64,000 nt of DNA from Ruegeria_B marisflavi (lineage in GTDB: Bacteria; Pseudomonadota; Alphaproteobacteria; Rhodobacterales; Rhodobacteraceae), in the NCBI RefSeq assembly GCF_025673445.1, contig NZ_JAOVQN010000019.1, positions 41,267 to 105,266 of the forward strand. Reading direction: 5' to 3'. The notes beneath the pieces are model-generated. The model was not told the origin of the DNA, searched no databases, and saw only the letters and a program-made list of their open reading frames with translations. Position numbers and translations under genes: made by a program. Each line of letters opens with the position of its first letter. The first letter of the stretch is position 1. This document shows, piece by piece, positions 52,553 through 60,732 of this stretch.

Positions 52553-52830
52553 ACCGATCTGCGGCGCGCGCGCAGAGCTCCGAGCCCAGCCACGGTGCCG
52601 AACAACATCAGGCCCGTCGCCGGCAGCGGAACAACAGCAGGGGTGCGCCTTGCAATCAGAACCCGGCCAACACCGTCGCTCGAATAGATCCCATCGTACT
52701 CTATGGGCGAACTCACGGTCGAGGAAAAGTACAGCCACGGGAGGGCTGGCCTTGCCTCACTCAAACCCAATGTCTTGACACTACCGCCCGGATGGTAGGT
52801 CGACCGCTTCCGAAATGTGCGCTCCGCCAT
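52519..52830 (-). pseudogene. VPLPA-CTERM protein tail, 5'-truncated
   Basis: The 103-codon frame holds a VPLPATGLMLFGTVAGLGALRARRR sorting tail (VPLPA motif, membrane helix, basic end), which exosortase systems process, and a beta-rich segment before it (SSPIEYDGIYSSDGVGRVL). It has no signal peptide, so the 5' part of the original secreted protein is missing. The 3' end overruns into the cyclase relic, giving the odd tail SVYIFRRLEPNG. It lies 6 nt after the phosphoesterase stop codon. Confidence 0.6.
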
Positions 52831-52836
52831 GTCGTG

Positions 52837-53772
52837 TCACTTGCCGACTAGGTCCCTACGGACAAGTCGTCCGATTGAGCGCGGAAGGTCGTCAAGGTTG
52901 ACCGGCTTCAGGAAATCGGGGGACTGGTAGGCGATTTCCTCGATGGTGCCATCCGCTGCGATCTCGACCAAGGAAAACGCTTTGGGTGAAGGTCGGGAAG
53001 CACCCAGCAGCACACGCGGGCCCGAGCCCAAGCAGGATTGCGAGACCATCAGGATGCCGTCGGCGACACCGGGATAATAGGCATGGTGATGTCCGCTCAG
53101 ATAGAGGTCTACACCGTGCCGCACCAGAAGGTCGTGCAATTTTGGATCCCCGATCACGTCATCACTCCGCTTCTCGGCAAACGGCCAGAGCGGCAGATGG
53201 CTGAACAGGACAACAGCCTTGTGCCGGCTGGCCTGGCGTTCCAGCAGATCGTCGAGCCAGTCGAACTGGTTGTCCGACAGGGCTCCGGTGGTGGTCACGT
53301 CCAGGGAAACCAGCAGCACGCCCCGCACCGACAGGGCGTATCGAAAGGGAAAGTCGGCCCTGTCCACAAATGTCAGGTCAGGCTCCCTGTCGCCCCAGAC
53401 CTTAGCAAAAATCGCCCGTTCGTCTTCGAACCCGCGATAGGCAGAGGCGTCGTGGTTTCCGGGCGTGACGACAATGGGAATGCCGGCCCTGGCCAAGGGC
53501 TTTGTCACCGCGTCATCGAACGCCGACCACATGGCCGCAACCTGGTCGGCCGAAAGATGCGGATTGACCTGTTGGCCCGCGACCATATCGCCAGTGCTGA
53601 TGACCAAATCGGGTTCAAGCGCGACGATCCTAGCGATCCCGTCGTGAACCGACTTGCCATAGCTGGTTGATCCGTAGCTGCCGTTCAGGTCCGAAATCAC
53701 CGCGATCTTGAATGGCTCTGCCCGGACAGCACCAGCAACGAGGCAGAGCACAAGCGCCGCAATCCGCAGCAT
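52837..53772 (-). CDS. Exported calcineurin-like metallophosphoesterase
   Basis: The start MLRIAALVLCLVAGAVRA gives a signal peptide (18 residues) and 311 residues. Metallophosphoesterase motifs: DLN (AVISDLNGSYGS, where DxH has lost its His), GDMV, GNHDAS, then SHLPLW and GHHHAY. The missing first His may change the metal set. The enzyme would hydrolyse phosphoesters in the periplasm. It begins 1 nt after the kinase-fold gene stop and ends the five-gene operon. Confidence 0.9.
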   Translation of the reverse strand: MLRIAALVLCLVAGAVRAEPFKIAVISDLNGSYGSTSYGKSVHDGIARIVALEPDLVISTGDMVAGQQVNPHLSADQVAAMWSAFDDAVTKPLARAGIPIVVTPGNHDASAYRGFEDERAIFAKVWGDREPDLTFVDRADFPFRYALSVRGVLLVSLDVTTTGALSDNQFDWLDDLLERQASRHKAVVLFSHLPLWPFAEKRSDDVIGDPKLHDLLVRHGVDLYLSGHHHAYYPGVADGILMVSQSCLGSGPRVLLGASRPSPKAFSLVEIAADGTIEEIAYQSPDFLKPVNLDDLPRSIGRLVRRDLVGK

Positions 53773-53773
53773 G

Positions 53774-55216
53774 TCAGCCTCCAGTGCAGTCCAACTGAAC
53801 TCCGGCCACCTTACCTTTGACAAAAAATGTCTCCGGGTCCAGATCGAACAGCATCTCTCCGCGGCGGCAGGTTTCGGAGAGAATACCAAAGGCAAGAGCA
53901 GCGTTCTTCACGATCTGGGCGACTTGCCGGTCATCCAGCCCGAAGCTGTCGCGCACATAGGTCAGAAGCGGCCCTTGTGCGCTGAAATCCGCATCCAGCC
54001 TGGCCAGCTTGGCATAGGTCGTCGAAGGGAAATGGCGCAGTTTTTCCAGCATCTGGGTCGACTTGGTGAAATTGGCGTATTCCACCCGCCCGCCCGCATC
54101 GTTGTCGTTGAGGTGGGTTCGCTTCACCCGGATTGCCTGTTCCGGCGCCGTACCGCGATCTTTGCCATGATTGTCTGCCTTGTGACTGCGGACTTCGCCA
54201 TTCTCGACCCACATCCAGCGCACCTTGTAGTCGATATTTCCGATCCGGTCCTGCTGGCTGAAGATGAAGTCGAGCAGAACGATATTGGCGATATCCGTCA
54301 TCCAGTACGCAACTTGCCGCGGATCCACATCGGCCCCCATGTCGCGGCGGATCTGCTTGGTCTTGATCGCTTCGGCAATGCCCTCGGCAATGGCCTCGTC
54401 GATGGGACGGCTTGACCGCAGCGCGAGGAACGGGGCGGTTTCCTGAAAATCGAGGTTCTGCCCCTTGCCCCAGCCCGAGGCCCGAGTCCCGTTGACCTCG
54501 GTGCCATAGCGGGATCCGGGGCTGTCCAGCAAAGCGCCATAAAGGGCCTTGCGGTCCGACGTGAAAAGCTCGTCCACCGGTTTGTAGACCGAGGGGTTCT
54601 GATCTGCATCGACAAGCATGCGCCAGCCGGCATGGTTCATTCCCGACGAATGAGAGTTGCCAGACAACGCCAGCCCCCGCGTGGCCACCTCCTCCAGATG
54701 CATGGTGCGGTCCATACTGCGCCAGACAGCAGGAGGAACACCGATATCGGCCTCGAAATAGCGCGAGAAGTGGTAGTAGAGCAGCGGTGAGGTCGAGAAG
54801 GTGCCACTGGTGCCCTTGGCGTTCATGGTCGGTTTGAACTTGGCCAGGTCTTTATGGGCCAACTGGGACGCGGACTTGCCTTCGGCACAGGCGTGACGTT
54901 CAAAGCCCTGCCGGTCACCGGCATAGGGGCCCTTGGAGATGTCGTAGATCTTCATGCCAGGGCTCGTGCTCCAGGTTTTGGGACAGAGCGCGACGGTCGC
55001 GGCATAGAAGTCGAGGGCGCAATAAGCCTCCTCGGCCAGCAGGTCGTGTTTTGAATAGACCGCGCCGGGCATCGGCGTGATTCGGACGCAGCGTTCGGTA
55101 ACGTCGTTCGGACTGGTGAACAGCGTCTCATGGCCCTTGACCGCATCCGAGGCCAGTGCAGCGCTCGCAAACATCCCTGCGCAAACCAGCAGGGCGGGAA
55201 ACAGGGCGCCACTCAT
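53774..55216 (-). CDS. Exported Fam20C/CotH-like kinase-fold protein
   Basis: The 480-residue protein has a signal peptide (cleavage near ALA, residue 22). The kinase-fold marks I can see are KFKP (126-129), a VPPAV helix segment (160-164), a catalytic-loop-like LLDFIFSQQDRIGN (314-327, Asp323 and Asn327), and metal-Asp candidates in KADNHG (346-351, Asp348) or LNDNDAGG (369-376). This order is that of Fam20C-like secreted kinases, related to spore-coat CotH. Eight or more cysteines suggest disulfides. Overlap with the DSP-like gene (ATGA) and the 1-nt gap to the phosphoesterase point to joint function, probably phosphorylation of an exported protein or glycan. Inference from fold marks only. 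Confidence 0.7.
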   Translation of the reverse strand: MSGALFPALLVCAGMFASAALASDAVKGHETLFTSPNDVTERCVRITPMPGAVYSKHDLLAEEAYCALDFYAATVALCPKTWSTSPGMKIYDISKGPYAGDRQGFERHACAEGKSASQLAHKDLAKFKPTMNAKGTSGTFSTSPLLYYHFSRYFEADIGVPPAVWRSMDRTMHLEEVATRGLALSGNSHSSGMNHAGWRMLVDADQNPSVYKPVDELFTSDRKALYGALLDSPGSRYGTEVNGTRASGWGKGQNLDFQETAPFLALRSSRPIDEAIAEGIAEAIKTKQIRRDMGADVDPRQVAYWMTDIANIVLLDFIFSQQDRIGNIDYKVRWMWVENGEVRSHKADNHGKDRGTAPEQAIRVKRTHLNDNDAGGRVEYANFTKSTQMLEKLRHFPSTTYAKLARLDADFSAQGPLLTYVRDSFGLDDRQVAQIVKNAALAFGILSETCRRGEMLFDLDPETFFVKGKVAGVQLDCTGG

Positions 55217-55881
55217 TTCGGGCAGATCGCTGCTTGTTCCGCAGCCGAGATCGTCAGCGCGGAGTTGACCTTGAAATGTTCGAAGTGATGATCAATCCAG
55301 GCATCGCACCCATCCGAGCAATCGGCGCCGTTGCGGGCCTCGTTCCAGTATTGCTTGGCGCGGTCCTCGCTCCAGCCGCAGAATTGCACCAGCGCCATTG
55401 CCGAGACCGCGCCGGAAGAATGGACACCCCACATGCAGTGGACATACATCGGCCCCGTTCCGGGGTTCTTGATGATATCATGGAGTTCTTTCATCACGTC
55501 GTCGGGCCTGGTCGATTTGCCTGCGGCATAGGTCAACTGGCCGCTGCTGCAGGAGGTTTTGCCGTACTCTGTATGTTTGCCGAAGTCGATGTAGCGGGCC
55601 GCGGAAAATCCGGCCTCGCACAACTGTTTGCGCTGCGACCCGGACAAACCGGTCCGTGCCTTGTCACCCCCCTTGAAGCCGCCCCTGTAGAGCACGCCAG
55701 ACAGCACCGGGCGTACGAAGGCAAGCCCGTCGGCAGGCGTGGGGTTGGACCGGGCGATCATCTGATCATGTCCCGGCGCGCCGGAACGTGCTGTAAAGTC
55801 GGCAGCCATTGCGGGCACTGTCATTAAGGCCAGTGCAATTCCTGCACAGCGGATCATTGAAAACATCTGGTAATCCTTCAC
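55213..55881 (-). CDS. Exported DSP/PTP-like protein with changed active site
   Basis: GTG at 55881 follows a strong GAGGAGGG site with 7-nt spacing, so it is preferred over ATGs at 55866 and 55857. The 222-residue protein has a signal peptide (IALALMTVPAMAA) and a dual-specificity-phosphatase-like fold with the P-loop VHCMWGVHSSG. The cysteine is kept (HC) but the arginine of HCx5R is serine, so ordinary phosphatase activity is doubtful. It has further cysteines (TSCSS, CGWS, ADCSDGC). It is third in the operon and overlaps the kinase-fold gene. Confidence 0.8.
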   Translation of the reverse strand: MKDYQMFSMIRCAGIALALMTVPAMAADFTARSGAPGHDQMIARSNPTPADGLAFVRPVLSGVLYRGGFKGGDKARTGLSGSQRKQLCEAGFSAARYIDFGKHTEYGKTSCSSGQLTYAAGKSTRPDDVMKELHDIIKNPGTGPMYVHCMWGVHSSGAVSAMALVQFCGWSEDRAKQYWNEARNGADCSDGCDAWIDHHFEHFKVNSALTISAAEQAAICPK

Positions 55882-55936
55882 TAGATTTCCCTCCTCGTTC
55901 GATCCTGACCCTTTCAGGACAGTTCGTCTGTTGGAT

Positions 55937-56818
55937 TTAGTCAATCCTGTATGTCAGCAGCCGTGATTTCTTGCCGTCGTCGGTGATGACATGAAGGAAG
56001 TCGCCGTCCAAAGAGAGCGCCACTCCCTCGGCATTGCTCACCGGATGCAGTTTCTTCTTGCCGGCGTCCATCAGCGCCCATCCCCTTGCGGTCATACTGG
56101 AAAGGTCGAGGAAGAACACCGCCTGTCCGGTGTCGCTGGTGATCCAGACGCCCTTTCGCCACGCGTCCCATGCCAGGCCGGACAGGTCGAGCTTGTCGTC
56201 TTGCGCCGCCGCAGAAACGAAGCCCATTGCCGCCGACAATTCCTGTATCCGGACAACCCGCGACAAGTCGGGGGCCAACTCAATCAGCAACCGTGGCCAG
56301 CGTTCCTTGATAATCAATACGGCGCCGGTTTCGGGGTCAACCGTGATCCCTTCCAATCCGTTGTTTTCATCTGCCTGGAAATGGGCAACCAGTCCCTCTG
56401 CACCTGGCAAGGTCAGCAATCGAAACCGGGTGAGGGTCCCGTCTGGGGCAAGTGACAGGATCTCGGTCGTGTCCTCGCGCACCATCAGCAGACGTTGCCG
56501 AGGCAGATCCTCTGCGATGCCTTCCAGTTGGGGTTCTCCGGACAGGTCGTCGCGTTTTCCCGGCTTGCCCTTGTGATCCAGGCGGAACAGACGGGTGACG
56601 TTGTCACTCACCGACCAGAACCCACCCTCGTCTGCGGCGCTGAGGCCAGACGGTTCGGTAAACCCGATGGACGGTTCGGCAATCTCGCGCGAATTGACCA
56701 GCGACAGGGACATTTCCGCTTCGACAGGTCCCACAAGGAGAAGGTGAACCGCCGAGGCGACCAACATTACCCAGGCGCCAAGCCATTTCCGCGGAGGAGA
56801 CTTAGTCGGAAGCGGCAT
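55937..56818 (-). CDS. SdiA-regulated (YjiK)-like exported beta-propeller protein
   Basis: The start MPLPTKSPPRKWLGAWVMLVAS gives 293 residues with an N-terminal signal or anchor helix. The rest is propeller-like with repeated EPSGLSAADEG, LEGIAEDL, NGLEGITVDPETG, LDLSGLAWDAWRKG and NAEGVALSLDG blades, as in the SdiA-regulated/YjiK and phytase-like esterase families. It may bind or hydrolyse a phosphate-rich ligand; not certain. It starts 15 nt after the DUF4956 gene and precedes the DSP-like gene by 55 nt. Confidence 0.82.
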   Translation of the reverse strand: MPLPTKSPPRKWLGAWVMLVASAVHLLLVGPVEAEMSLSLVNSREIAEPSIGFTEPSGLSAADEGGFWSVSDNVTRLFRLDHKGKPGKRDDLSGEPQLEGIAEDLPRQRLLMVREDTTEILSLAPDGTLTRFRLLTLPGAEGLVAHFQADENNGLEGITVDPETGAVLIIKERWPRLLIELAPDLSRVVRIQELSAAMGFVSAAAQDDKLDLSGLAWDAWRKGVWITSDTGQAVFFLDLSSMTARGWALMDAGKKKLHPVSNAEGVALSLDGDFLHVITDDGKKSRLLTYRID

Positions 56819-56832
56819 TGCTTCGTCGCGGA

Positions 56833-57624
56833 TCAGTCGATATGCCAATCGGAAATTCCGCTTGCCTTGCCTTCGGACAAGCGCGCCATTTCCCTCTCCA
56901 GTGCGGAACGGCGCGCTCCGTTCACACCGGTGACCACGTAGTGGACCGTCGACTTGAACTTGGTTCGGCTTATGGAAATCGTGCGAAAGCCGGCTTTCTG
57001 CAATTCGTCGCGCACCACTTGCATCGACTCCAGCACCGGCCGCTTCTTGTCCGAAAACTGGATATCCACGCCAAAATTGGCAGGCCCACCCAGGACGTAG
57101 AGAATGGCAAACGCGCTGGCCGTGGTGATCAGGGCGATCACCGGTAGGTCGAGCCCGACACACAGGCCGATCAGGGTAACGAGGATCAGGCGCATCGTGT
57201 CGCCGGCACTGTCGTCCGTCTTGAACCGCAAGAGACCCCCAAGACCGAACAGCACAAAACCGATCAGGTACCCGTGATGCATGATGAGGAAGCCGACGAC
57301 CATGCCGATCAGCGCATAGACGAACAAGGCGCGCGGTGTTTCGAAATCGCTTCTGGTCTTCCGGTTTGCGCTCAGCACGGGGTGATAGGCGATGACCGCA
57401 GTCATCACCGAGGTCTCGATCAGCGCCAGTCCGAATTCGAGCAACTCGCGTGGCTGTAGCAACTGCCCCCAACCACGGCCGCGCACCGTTATTTCCGGCA
57501 GGCTCGCCTCAAGACCAGTTGCGACCTGCGCCAGGGCCGGCGACGCGGCAAAGACGGTCAGGACAAGTAAACATAACATTCGCACGCCGAGGATGACGGT
57601 ACCGGTTTTCCGCTTCATGTGCAT
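56833..57624 (-). CDS. DUF4956 membrane protein
   Basis: The 263-residue protein has an N-terminal signal-like helix, four membrane helices (about 60-165, e.g. ALFVYALIGMVVGFLIMHHGYLIGFVLFGLGGLLRF) and a cytoplasmic or periplasmic C-terminal domain (VGGPANFGVDIQF, then ISISRTKFKSTVHYVV). In other bacteria DUF4956 genes sit next to VTC-type polyphosphate polymerase and CotH kinase genes; here a kinase-fold gene occurs two genes on. It is the first gene of the operon (GAGG upstream). Confidence 0.85.
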   Translation of the reverse strand: MHMKRKTGTVILGVRMLCLLVLTVFAASPALAQVATGLEASLPEITVRGRGWGQLLQPRELLEFGLALIETSVMTAVIAYHPVLSANRKTRSDFETPRALFVYALIGMVVGFLIMHHGYLIGFVLFGLGGLLRFKTDDSAGDTMRLILVTLIGLCVGLDLPVIALITTASAFAILYVLGGPANFGVDIQFSDKKRPVLESMQVVRDELQKAGFRTISISRTKFKSTVHYVVTGVNGARRSALEREMARLSEGKASGISDWHID

Positions 57625-57991
57625 CAGTGCGCCTCACTTTGTCCCTGGCGAATGAAGGTAGCGTCGGAATTGGTGTAAGGCCAGATTTTTGAACGCTGAG
57701 ACCCGTTTCCGAGTTGGTCTAAGATCAAGTGGGATGGATGGAGCAATTTTTTATGTTCTCGATTTCTGATGGAGGAGTCCGATCACCAAGCTAGACCATG
57801 AGAATGGCAGAGAGCCGGTGGCGCGATAGCAAAGATCAGAGACGGGGAGCGGCGCGTCGGGGCAATTCGAGACCGAACGAAATCTGTCCTGCAACGCACT
57901 CTTACTATCTCCTCCTATATCGCATCCCAGCCAAACCTCGGATCACGTTTCCATTTTGCTCAGCGGACCATCGAATCCGCATTATGATGCA
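57625..57991. other. Intergenic stretch without recognised gene
   Basis: 367 bp, likely holding the promoter of the DUF4956 operon. Only short frames are present and none has a ribosome site. I see no repeat. Confidence 0.5.
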
Positions 57992-58300
57992 TTAACCCTG
58001 GCTGGGCCGAAGCTTTGCCAAGGCCTCCTCGCAGCCTTTCAGAGCGCCCGTTGATTGAATACCTTCGGGAAGCTCTCCACCAGACGCATTCTGCGCAGCA
58101 CGTTTCATAACCTCGTCGATTTGCGCCTCGTCCAGCAAACCGGTCTGGTTGACGGCCTCCACGACCATGCAGATCCCAGTCGCCAGCCCGACCCCGGCAC
58201 CGGCGCCCATCATTGCACCGCCTGCCGTCCGCATGGCGCCATAGCTACCGATCGCCAGGCCGATGACAAAGGCCAGAACGCCAATGAACACTTTCGACAC
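57992..58300 (-). CDS. Small exported or membrane protein
   Basis: The GTG at 58300 follows GAGGAG at 8-nt spacing. The 102-residue product begins MSKVFIGVLAFVIGLAIGSYG, a signal or anchor helix, with a second glycine-rich hydrophobic stretch (GGAMMGAGAGVGLATGICMVV) and an acidic helical tail with Cys (GALKGCEEALAKL). Unknown function. Confidence 0.7.
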   Translation of the reverse strand: MSKVFIGVLAFVIGLAIGSYGAMRTAGGAMMGAGAGVGLATGICMVVEAVNQTGLLDEAQIDEVMKRAAQNASGGELPEGIQSTGALKGCEEALAKLRPSQG

Positions 58301-58316
58301 CTGTCTTTCTCCTCTT

Positions 58317-58571
58317 CTAGCTACGCGCGGCGAACCCGCAGATCATTCTGAGAAGCATCAGGTTCAAGAGAGGCGACAGAGCCGCCAGCCAAGGCCGAAA
58401 TGCCTCGCCGAACAGGTCCAGAAACTGGTTCCACGGCAGCCCGAGCGGAAGCAGGAACACTGCCGCTAAAGGGTCGCGCTCCTGTCCGAACCAACCAAAC
58501 GTCCCGACAAGCAGCAGAAACAGCGCGGCCAGGTAAGCCAGTGCAAAGATCAAAGTAACCGTTTTACACAT
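58317..58571 (-). CDS. Small membrane protein
   Basis: The 84-residue protein has two or three hydrophobic helices (TVTLIFALAYLAALFLLLVGTFG; LAAVFLLPLG; LLNLMLLRMICGFA). AGAGG precedes the ATG. It lies 16 nt upstream of the previous gene in the same direction, probably one transcript. Unknown function. Confidence 0.65.
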   Translation of the reverse strand: MCKTVTLIFALAYLAALFLLLVGTFGWFGQERDPLAAVFLLPLGLPWNQFLDLFGEAFRPWLAALSPLLNLMLLRMICGFAARS

Positions 58572-58650
58572 GGCTTGAGCCTCTGGCCGCGGTTCTTGGC
58601 GTCATGCCATTGGACTGGCGCGGAATGGTGGCGACTGACGGACCCGATGC

Positions 58651-59190
58651 TCACATCCGCCCATTGCGAAGATTGAACACCTGACCTTGCGAATTGGTGC
58701 CGCAGATCACGTGCTTGTGGCCCGATGCAAGCTCGATGTAGAAGTTGTCGGCCCCTTCCTGTCCGGCGTTGACAATATGTACGTCGTGACGGCCCACGCC
58801 CCAGCTGGACGAGGCCTCGTTCACGCAGGATTGCGCCGCAGCCGAGGGAACCTTCACGCCGGCGATATCGCGCTGCTTGTGAGCCAGACGGTTGCTCCGT
58901 TCCTTGTGGCCCGCATCGAACCCCTGGCCATAGGCGGTGCTGCTGTGGCGCGAGTCATAGGGTTCGTTGTGCAGCCCGTCGCGATAGCCCCGTTCGAAGG
59001 CTGCCGTTTCATTTTCGCCATTCGGCTTGTAACCTTCCTGATAGTGGTTCTTGTTATGGGCCAGCGCGGCCAATCCGATAATTGCGATGGCGCCTGCAAT
59101 CGCTGCCGCCTCGTCATCGGCCCGGGCCGGTGCAACTGACACGGTCAAGGCAACAGACATGGCCGAAACGCCAAGTAGTAAACTTCTCAT
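58651..59190 (-). CDS. Exported protein with Gly-Tyr-Asp-rich middle
   Basis: The 179-residue protein has a signal peptide (AMSVALTVSVAPARA), a membrane-like helix (AAAIAGAIAIIGLAALAH), a tyrosine- and glycine-rich middle (YQEGYKPNGENETAAFERGYRDGLHNEPYDSRHSSTAYGQGFDAGH) and a C-terminal module SCVNEASSSWGVG..VICGTNSQGQVFNL that resembles the C-terminal part of the lipoprotein at 62477 (Cys about 40 residues apart). AAGGA precedes the ATG. Confidence 0.75.
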   Translation of the reverse strand: MRSLLLGVSAMSVALTVSVAPARADDEAAAIAGAIAIIGLAALAHNKNHYQEGYKPNGENETAAFERGYRDGLHNEPYDSRHSSTAYGQGFDAGHKERSNRLAHKQRDIAGVKVPSAAAQSCVNEASSSWGVGRHDVHIVNAGQEGADNFYIELASGHKHVICGTNSQGQVFNLRNGRM

Positions 59191-59373
59191 CTCTCAATCC
59201 TTTCAGACAACCGGGATGGATCCCCGAACGACACCCAGACATTCAAGTTGTTTCATCGTGATCCTCTGCCGGCTATCCGATGTGCGCAGCAAATATCCAT
59301 TTCTCGCAACACGGTGCTGTAAGGTGTTGTCTGTGAAAGATTCAGTTTCGCGCAACCGCAACCGCGCCGGTTG

Positions 59374-60357
59374 TCAGACCTTGCGCCACACGCCCAAGGT
59401 CTGCGAAGGTAATTCGTGAAACTTCTCGCGATAAGCTGCAGAAAATCTGCTCAAATGATTGAAACCGCAATCAAGGGCGACTTCGGTTACCGAGGCCTCG
59501 TCGTTCGGGTCGCACAGTCGTTTTCTGGCTGCTTCCAGGCGAATTACGAGCAAGGCCTTTGACGGAGTTGTTTCGAGGACATTCTTGAACGCCAACTCCA
59601 AGCTTCGCGTGCTCACCCCGCAAACCTTTGCCACCGAGGGGATATCCTTTATTTCTCCGTGGGATACCCTCATGTATTCCAGCGCCATCCGCACCGAGCG
59701 ATAGCTGGACGAGTCGCTATGGTAGACCGGGGCATGCAGAACGCCGGTCTCCTGAAGCGCATCCACGATCTTGTCCGCGATGAATTCGACCCAGACCGCG
59801 CGGCTGGCTGGATTTCCAATCCGTACCGATCCGCGGTCGATTTCCGCGTGCAGTGTCCGGACAGTCTGAATCAATTCGGCGGTAGCAGCAGACCGACTTC
59901 CGTTCATCCGAAGCGACAGTGAGTCGAATTCGATTGCAGAAGGCAGGCTCAGTCCAAGCCGGTCGAAGGCTGCGCGCATCAGGTCGGTCGAGATGATCAG
60001 CGGGATGCCCTTGAAAGTCGCGGCTTTGCCCGCACTGACCCTAGTATGACGGCGATTGGGAGAGAAGAAGAGCGCTTCGCCCGTGGTGGCCTTGTTAAGG
60101 CCGGCCTTGCTTTCGCACTCGATCACACCGCTGAGCGGAACAATAAGGCTGTTGGACATGTACTCGCTGACGTCGACGTTGTGGCCGGACGAAATCACCT
60201 CGCCCACGGTCAAGCCGCCCAGGTCAAACCGCGACACGCGCGCATAAACCTCGGGACGATGGGCCATGACCATCTTGTTCGGATTGGAAAACAGGCGGGA
60301 TTCCACCACCCGCGTTTCGGCTCCGCGAAAAGATACTTCCGTCCTGAAAAAACTCAT
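59374..60357 (-). CDS. AraC-family transcriptional regulator
   Basis: The start MSFFRTEVSFRG has GGGGAGAG upstream and gives 327 residues. The C-terminal part has two helix-turn-helix motifs (IPSVAKVCGVSTRSLELAFKNVLETTPSKALLVIRLEAARKRL and VTEVALDCGFNHLSRFSAAYREKFHE), and the N-terminal part is a cupin-like sensor (MVMAHRPEVYARVSRFDLGGLTVGEV). It lies between the exported-protein clusters and is divergent from the 60733 gene, which it may control. Confidence 0.92.
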   Translation of the reverse strand: MSFFRTEVSFRGAETRVVESRLFSNPNKMVMAHRPEVYARVSRFDLGGLTVGEVISSGHNVDVSEYMSNSLIVPLSGVIECESKAGLNKATTGEALFFSPNRRHTRVSAGKAATFKGIPLIISTDLMRAAFDRLGLSLPSAIEFDSLSLRMNGSRSAATAELIQTVRTLHAEIDRGSVRIGNPASRAVWVEFIADKIVDALQETGVLHAPVYHSDSSSYRSVRMALEYMRVSHGEIKDIPSVAKVCGVSTRSLELAFKNVLETTPSKALLVIRLEAARKRLCDPNDEASVTEVALDCGFNHLSRFSAAYREKFHELPSQTLGVWRKV

Positions 60358-60732
60358 CCAACTCTCCCCTAGATCGCACATAGTGCGAACTCGTACGGAA
60401 CATACCTCTCAAGGTAATTTGCAAAACTAGGACCGATCAAGCACGGTCATGTTTTTGCGAGGACTTATCGCCTCTTGCGCAGTGAACTTGCCGGGTGTTT
60501 GCGCAACTGCCTCGGGCAGGCCCTAGCCTTCGGGGATGGCTCGATAACAGCGGGAGCGGCCGAACCCAACCCAGCACCCCAGACTCCGTGAAGAATTTTC
60601 AGCCACCTGCGCGAAACGGATATTCCTTTCGCAAAAGGGATCGCGCCGGGAGAGGTACGGTCTAGTGTTGCAGAAGCCCTTCCGATAACCCTCTCCGATC
60701 CGGAGACGATTAAAAGTCTGGAGCCTGCACCC
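60358..60732. other. Divergent promoter gap
   Basis: 375 bp between the AraC regulator and the SH3-domain gene. No gene I can support lies in it. It should contain the promoters of both genes and probably the regulator's sites. Confidence 0.5.
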
